Assembly: GCA_014804915.1 (NCBI GenBank)
Contig: JAAUYW010000094.1
Coordinates: forward strand, 1-20,026
Reading direction: 5' to 3'
Origin: Desulfovibrio sp.
Lineage (GTDB): Bacteria; Desulfobacterota; Desulfovibrionia; Desulfovibrionales; Desulfovibrionaceae
DNA length: 20,026 bases
A model generated the notes under the pieces. It was not told the DNA's origin, did no database searches, and saw nothing but the letters and a program-made list of their open reading frames with translations. The position numbers and the translations under genes were made by a program. How positions within the stretch are numbered: position 1 is the stretch's first letter; each line of letters opens with the position of its first letter. Positions 16,706-20,026 of the stretch are shown piece by piece.

Positions 16706-18016
16706 TCAGCTCCTGTGGTAGAGCAGCTCTATGCCGCTGCCTGGTTTCTGGTTGCCTGCATAGCGCTTGTCCTGGGCATTATTCCAGTGTTCATGCACGC
16801 CAAGACTTCTGGAATTGAATCTGTATGAGAGGCCAGAGGGTGGAGCTGGCAGCAGCGCGGCCTCGTGCAGATAATTTTCCATGTCGCGGTTCACTGCCAG
16901 ACCGCGGTTATGTTTGAGCATATTGGGTTCATTGACCAGAAAATCGGCGCCTACAGAATCAATCGCGATTGGATCCTGTGAAAAGAACAGGCTGCAGGCA
17001 TAGCCCCCATTGAAAGGCGCCATCTCCCAGCGGGCTGATGCTGGCGTGATATTGCCTGTTTCGCTGGGAGCTGTAATCAGGGCATCCAGTATCCAGAGAA
17101 TGGTCTTGGCATTAATCTGGGGGTTGGCAATCAGATCTGCCAGTACGGAATAACCATTCATTTTGCCATTGATAATGTTGTCATGCAGGCCTGCTGCTGC
17201 CGGCGTTCTGCGGCGATCCGAATTTACAAAACTTCCAAAATGGTTTTTCGCTCCCAGCGTCATCCCCCAGCTATGGCCTTTGAGATTCGCCAGATTAATC
17301 AGATAATCGGCTTCTGTCAGACAGGACGGAAACCATGTAGTTTCGCCATCTACTGGCCCGGACCACTCGATTGGCGCGTTTTTGTCCGGTGTCGCATCCA
17401 TTTCTCCTGCTTCATCCCTGTAGCGGAACTGGATGCCAGCCAGTTTTCCTGATGTGCACATCGCACGCATGTAATCCGGAAAAATCCGGCATGTGTCGAA
17501 TATTGTGATGGCCCCAGGCTCCACAGTGCCATCTTCCACAAGAGAGAGGAGCAGGACCTTTAAAAGCACCGGATTGCCATAAGGGGAGGCAATGCGGCCA
17601 TGCGGGTCATCATTATATTCCCCGGCGCCATTCATGTTGGTCTTTATCGCCATTTTCTGGCCGGCCCTGTAACCTCCTGGCTTGCCATTTTCCTGATTAT
17701 TCCAGGCAAATAGCGCCTCCCAGGCTTTTTGCGCAGAAGTCGCGCCCGTGAGCGCGATGAGCCCATCTGCTATCATTTTGGCTATTGCGCCTTCATTGTA
17801 GTTCTCCGGCTTCCACCAGTAGTCAACCCTGTCCCAGGATACAGAGGAGGGGTCATGCTGCCACGTCACGCGGCCCGGATTAATCCCTCTTGGTTCGCCA
17901 AGCGGTCCATGTTTGGGGAACACTCCTGATATATCGGAAGCCGCATTTGCCGCGCCTGTCATTATTACCGCTCCAGTAAGCGCTGCCGCGCCCTTTAAAA
18001 AATATCTGCGATCCAT
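16706..18016 (-). CDS. Tat-exported DUF362 domain protein
   Basis: The protein is 436 aa. The N-terminus DRRYFLKGAAALTG is a twin-arginine signal (RRxFLK), with a likely AxA cleavage after ANA near residue 25, so it should be exported folded. The rest resembles DUF362: KMAIKTNMNG (121-130), LINLANLKGH (239-248), LGAKNHFGSF (254-263) and DPIAIDSVGADF (348-359), then SLGVHEHWNN (404-413). Many DUF362 proteins carry ferredoxin-type Fe-S clusters, but the few cysteines here (C176, C187, C232, C341) do not form one. The substrate and cofactor are unknown. ATG 18016 has AGAGG upstream. It lies 94 bases after ahcY with hairpins between, so it may be only partly co-transcribed. It converges with dinB with a 21-base gap and no obvious terminator. 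Confidence 0.85.
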   Translation of the reverse strand: MDRRYFLKGAAALTGAVIMTGAANAASDISGVFPKHGPLGEPRGINPGRVTWQHDPSSVSWDRVDYWWKPENYNEGAIAKMIADGLIALTGATSAQKAWEALFAWNNQENGKPGGYRAGQKMAIKTNMNGAGEYNDDPHGRIASPYGNPVLLKVLLLSLVEDGTVEPGAITIFDTCRIFPDYMRAMCTSGKLAGIQFRYRDEAGEMDATPDKNAPIEWSGPVDGETTWFPSCLTEADYLINLANLKGHSWGMTLGAKNHFGSFVNSDRRRTPAAAGLHDNIINGKMNGYSVLADLIANPQINAKTILWILDALITAPSETGNITPASARWEMAPFNGGYACSLFFSQDPIAIDSVGADFLVNEPNMLKHNRGLAVNRDMENYLHEAALLPAPPSGLSYRFNSRSLGVHEHWNNAQDKRYAGNQKPGSGIELLYHRS

Positions 18017-18037
18017 TTCTGAGCCTCTTGAAAGTCA

Positions 18038-18061
18038 AAGCCGTTCATCGCGGAACGGCTT
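18038..18061 (-). terminator. Hairpin between ahcY and DUF362 gene; weak terminator
   Basis: AAGCCGTTC (18038-18046) and GAACGGCTT (18053-18061) form a perfect 9-bp stem with a 6-base loop. On the minus strand TTTGACTTTC follows, a broken U tract. It may partly end ahcY transcripts or stabilise their 3' end. I see no good promoter between it and the DUF362 start. Confidence 0.5.
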
Positions 18062-18095
18062 GTTGCAATGTGGCGCCTCCCCTTGGGCAGGGAAT

Positions 18096-18111
18096 AGCCT
18101 GTAAACAGGCT
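18096..18111 (-). repeat. Hairpin at the ahcY stop codon
   Basis: AGCCTGT (18096-18102) and ACAGGCT (18105-18111) form a 7-bp inverted repeat that begins in the ahcY stop codon. No T run follows on the minus strand, so it is not a complete terminator. With the hairpin at 18038 it makes a tandem pair in the 94-base gap. Confidence 0.5.
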
Positions 18112-19532
18112 TAATATCTGTACATGTCGCTTTTGTATGGTCCTTCCACCTTGACGCCAATGTATTCTGCTTGCTCTGGCGTAAGAGTGGTCAGTTTTGC
18201 CCCAAGCCGGTCAAGATGCAGACGGGCCACTTCTTCATCCAGCTCTTTTGGCAATGTATAAACCCTGTCCTCCAGCTTTTCCTTGGCCAGCTTGATCTGG
18301 GCCAGCGTCTGGTTGGTAAAGCTGTTGGACATCACAAAGCTGGCGTGGCCTGTGGCGCAGCCGAGATTCACAAGCCGGCCTTCAGCCAGCACAATTATCG
18401 AGTTGCCGGATTTGAGCGTCCATTTGTCAACCTGCGGCTTGATATTGAGCTTTGTGATACCTGGCGTGTCTTCAAGATACGTCATTTCGATTTCATTATC
18501 AAAATGGCCGATATTGCAGACTATGGCCTCGTCTTTCATTTTTTCCATGTGATCGCCAGTGATGACATGGTAGTTGCCAGTGCAGGTTACAAAAATGTCT
18601 CCTGCTGGCGCGGCCTGGTCCATGGTCACCACTTCATAGCCTTCCATGGCCGCCTGCAATGCGCAGATAGGATCAATTTCGGTCACAAGTACGCGCGCTC
18701 CAAGGCCGCGCATGGACTGGGCGCAGCCCTTGCCCACATCGCCATAGCCGCAAATAACAACCACCTTGCCTGCGACCATGACGTCTGTGGCGCGCTTGAT
18801 GCCGTCTGCCAGTGATTCGCGGCACCCGTAGAGATTGTCAAATTTGGATTTTGTAACCGAATCGTTGACATTGATTGCCGGAAAGAGGAGTTTGCCCTCT
18901 TTTTCAAGCTGATAGAGTCTGTGCACGCCGGTGGTGGTCTCCTCGGAAACACCGCGCAGGTTGGCAGCGACTTTCTGCCAGTGGCGTGGCTCTTCGGAAA
19001 AGCGCAAGGCCAGCCTGTCAAGCACGCATTGAAATTCCTTGCTATCCGCTTTTTGCTTGAGCAGTTCCGGATTTTTTTCCACCTCAACGCCCTTGTGCAC
19101 CATCAATGTGGCATCGCCGCCATCATCGACAATGAGATCAGGGCCGGAGCCGTCGGGCCAGGTAAGGGCCATTTCCGTGCACCACCAGTAATCTTCCAGG
19201 GTTTCGCCTTTCCAGGCGAAAACTGCCGCAAACCCTTGCTCTACAACAGCCGCAGCGGCATGATCCTGCGTGGAGAAGATGTTGCAGGAGGCCCAGCGGA
19301 TATCCGCGCCAAGGGCATGCAGGGTTTTGATCAGCATGGCGGTCTGGATGGTCATGTGCAGGCTTCCGGTAATCTTGAGCCCTTGTAACGGTTTTTCAGC
19401 AGCATACTTTTTAATGCATTCCATCAGCCCCGGCATTTCCTTTTCGGAAAGCTGCATTTCCTTGATGCCGAACTCTGCCAGTTTCATATCGGCCACCTTG
19501 TAAGGCAGGCTCAGATTCAGGGGTTTGGTCAT
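18111..19532 (-). CDS. ahcY: S-adenosylhomocysteinase
   Basis: AhcY is an NAD-dependent cytoplasmic enzyme that splits S-adenosylhomocysteine into adenosine and homocysteine, relieving product inhibition of methyltransferases. The protein is 473 aa, the long bacterial form. Landmarks are [11 protein letters not shown] (55-65), [13 protein letters not shown] (83-95), the substrate/NAD region [15 protein letters not shown] (222-236), the NAD motif GYGDVGKG (262-269), and the usual C-terminus [12 protein letters not shown] 19532 has AGAGGTG about 6 bases upstream. It lies 25 bases after the methyltransferase gene at 19558, so the two form an operon. No SAH riboswitch can be seen in this short gap; control would act upstream of the window edge. 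Confidence 0.98.
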   Translation of the reverse strand: MTKPLNLSLPYKVADMKLAEFGIKEMQLSEKEMPGLMECIKKYAAEKPLQGLKITGSLHMTIQTAMLIKTLHALGADIRWASCNIFSTQDHAAAAVVEQGFAAVFAWKGETLEDYWWCTEMALTWPDGSGPDLIVDDGGDATLMVHKGVEVEKNPELLKQKADSKEFQCVLDRLALRFSEEPRHWQKVAANLRGVSEETTTGVHRLYQLEKEGKLLFPAINVNDSVTKSKFDNLYGCRESLADGIKRATDVMVAGKVVVICGYGDVGKGCAQSMRGLGARVLVTEIDPICALQAAMEGYEVVTMDQAAPAGDIFVTCTGNYHVITGDHMEKMKDEAIVCNIGHFDNEIEMTYLEDTPGITKLNIKPQVDKWTLKSGNSIIVLAEGRLVNLGCATGHASFVMSNSFTNQTLAQIKLAKEKLEDRVYTLPKELDEEVARLHLDRLGAKLTTLTPEQAEYIGVKVEGPYKSDMYRY

Positions 19533-19557
19533 TTTTACACCTCTTCAGGGTTTGGGT

Positions 19558-20026
19558 TCAGGCTGCGCGGGCAGTCAGGAGCAGAAGCGAGAGCTTGCGG
19601 CCAACAGGGCAAAACTGGGCTCCAGTTTTTTTAAACCTGGCTTTTTCAAGCTGTCCTTCCAGTTCTTCCAGGGTGAATCCGAGCCATTGATCGCCATAGC
19701 GCAGACGCATGGTCTCATCATTGTGCTTTTCAAAATCGGCGACAAACAGCACGCCTCCTGTTTCAAGCACACGGCGGATTTCCGCCAGCGCGGTTTGTGG
19801 TCTGGAAAGATGATGCAGGACAAGATTGATGCAGGCAAAATTTGCCTCCCGATCCGCAAGCGGCAAGTGGGTCAGTTCGCCGATGCGCAGGGAGATTCCT
19901 CCGTCCGGGACGCTTTCGGCGGATATGCGGCTGCGACAGAGATCCAGCATTGCGGAGGAGCCATCCACGCCGATCACAAGTCTGGCGCGCCGCGCGAGAC
20001 TTGAAAGAATCGCGCCAGTGCCGCAC
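19558..20026 (-). CDS. SAM-dependent methyltransferase domain, 5'-truncated; probable SahR-type protein
   Basis: This is the C-terminal 155 or so residues of a gene that begins beyond the window. The visible part opens inside SAM motif I (CGTGAILSSLARRARLVIGVD, split by the edge), then has VDGSSAMLDLC, LPLADREANFACINLVLHHL and a UbiE-like strand GGVLFVADFEKH. It is thus a class I methyltransferase fold. In Desulfovibrionales an ArsR-type regulator fused to such a domain (SahR) stands directly before ahcY and controls SAH recycling. Position and fold fit this, but the DNA-binding half is out of view. A stand-alone methyltransferase remains possible. The GTG at 19977 is not the true start because the frame stays open to the edge. 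Confidence 0.8.
   Translation of the reverse strand, partial: CGTGAILSSLARRARLVIGVDGSSAMLDLCRSRISAESVPDGGISLRIGELTHLPLADREANFACINLVLHHLSRPQTALAEIRRVLETGGVLFVADFEKHNDETMRLRYGDQWLGFTLEELEGQLEKARFKKTGAQFCPVGRKLSLLLLTARAA

Noticed and set aside
19533..19557. Possible SAH riboswitch before ahcY
   Set aside because: Only 25 bases separate the two genes, too short for the known SAH aptamer; any control element would be upstream of the partial gene.
1..20026. Very frequent CCTGGC/GCCAGG words as uptake signals or repeats
   Set aside because: They fall mostly inside genes, often as Leu-Ala or Ala-Arg codons, without constant spacing or flanks; codon preference explains them unless a k-mer test shows excess beyond it.

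Overview
The window is about 20 kb of bacterial chromosome, densely packed with housekeeping genes. I see no insertion sequence, phage gene, CRISPR array, tRNA or rRNA. All calls come from reading protein motifs and DNA signals by eye, with no database search. The best guess for the source is a member of the Desulfovibrionales (Desulfobacterota). This rests on recalled gene neighbourhoods: DUF116 between fmt and rsmB, ileS-lspA-PLDc_N-ybgF, rpmE-DUF1385-prfA, and an SAM-methyltransferase gene of the SahR type directly before ahcY. GC looks moderate, lower than in many cultured Desulfovibrio. A Gram-negative envelope is implied by a CpoB/YbgF-like protein, LspA and a Tat-exported protein.

Layout. 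(1) 1-6779, plus strand: the 3' end of purF, then hisS, aspS, def, fmt, a DUF116 membrane protein and an rsmB-type rRNA methyltransferase. The genes overlap or nearly touch (ATGA or TTGA overlaps), so this looks like one operon for tRNA charging, initiator-tRNA formylation, N-terminal deformylation and rRNA methylation. A strong, symmetrical terminator at 6866-6893 closes it. (2) 12656 down to 6914, minus strand: an rsmF-like rRNA methyltransferase, then ileS (with its own good promoter), lspA, a small PLDc_N-type membrane protein and a ybgF/cpoB lipoprotein. The last four form a tight operon that ends at the same bidirectional terminator. (3) 12787-16684, plus strand: a small unrecognised protein behind a structured leader, then rpmE, DUF1385, prfA and dinB. 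The dinB gene sits where prmC is often found. (4) 20026 down to 16706, minus strand: the C-terminal part of a probable SahR-type methyltransferase protein, ahcY, and a Tat-exported DUF362 protein of unknown role.

How the genes work together. Most serve translation: three aminoacyl-tRNA synthetases, Fmt, Def, L31, RF1 and two rRNA m5C methyltransferases. AspRS carries both residues associated with the non-discriminating form. AhcY removes the S-adenosylhomocysteine made by methyltransferases. DUF116, DUF1385, the 12787 protein and DUF362 are functionally open genes placed in or beside these operons.

The least explained signals are two non-coding ones. The leader at 12719-12786 holds one segment that can pair either with an upstream arm or with the bases next to the start codon, as in a translational switch. 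The inverted repeat at 13190-13216 encloses the -10 box of a good rpmE promoter and also resembles a terminator for the gene before it.
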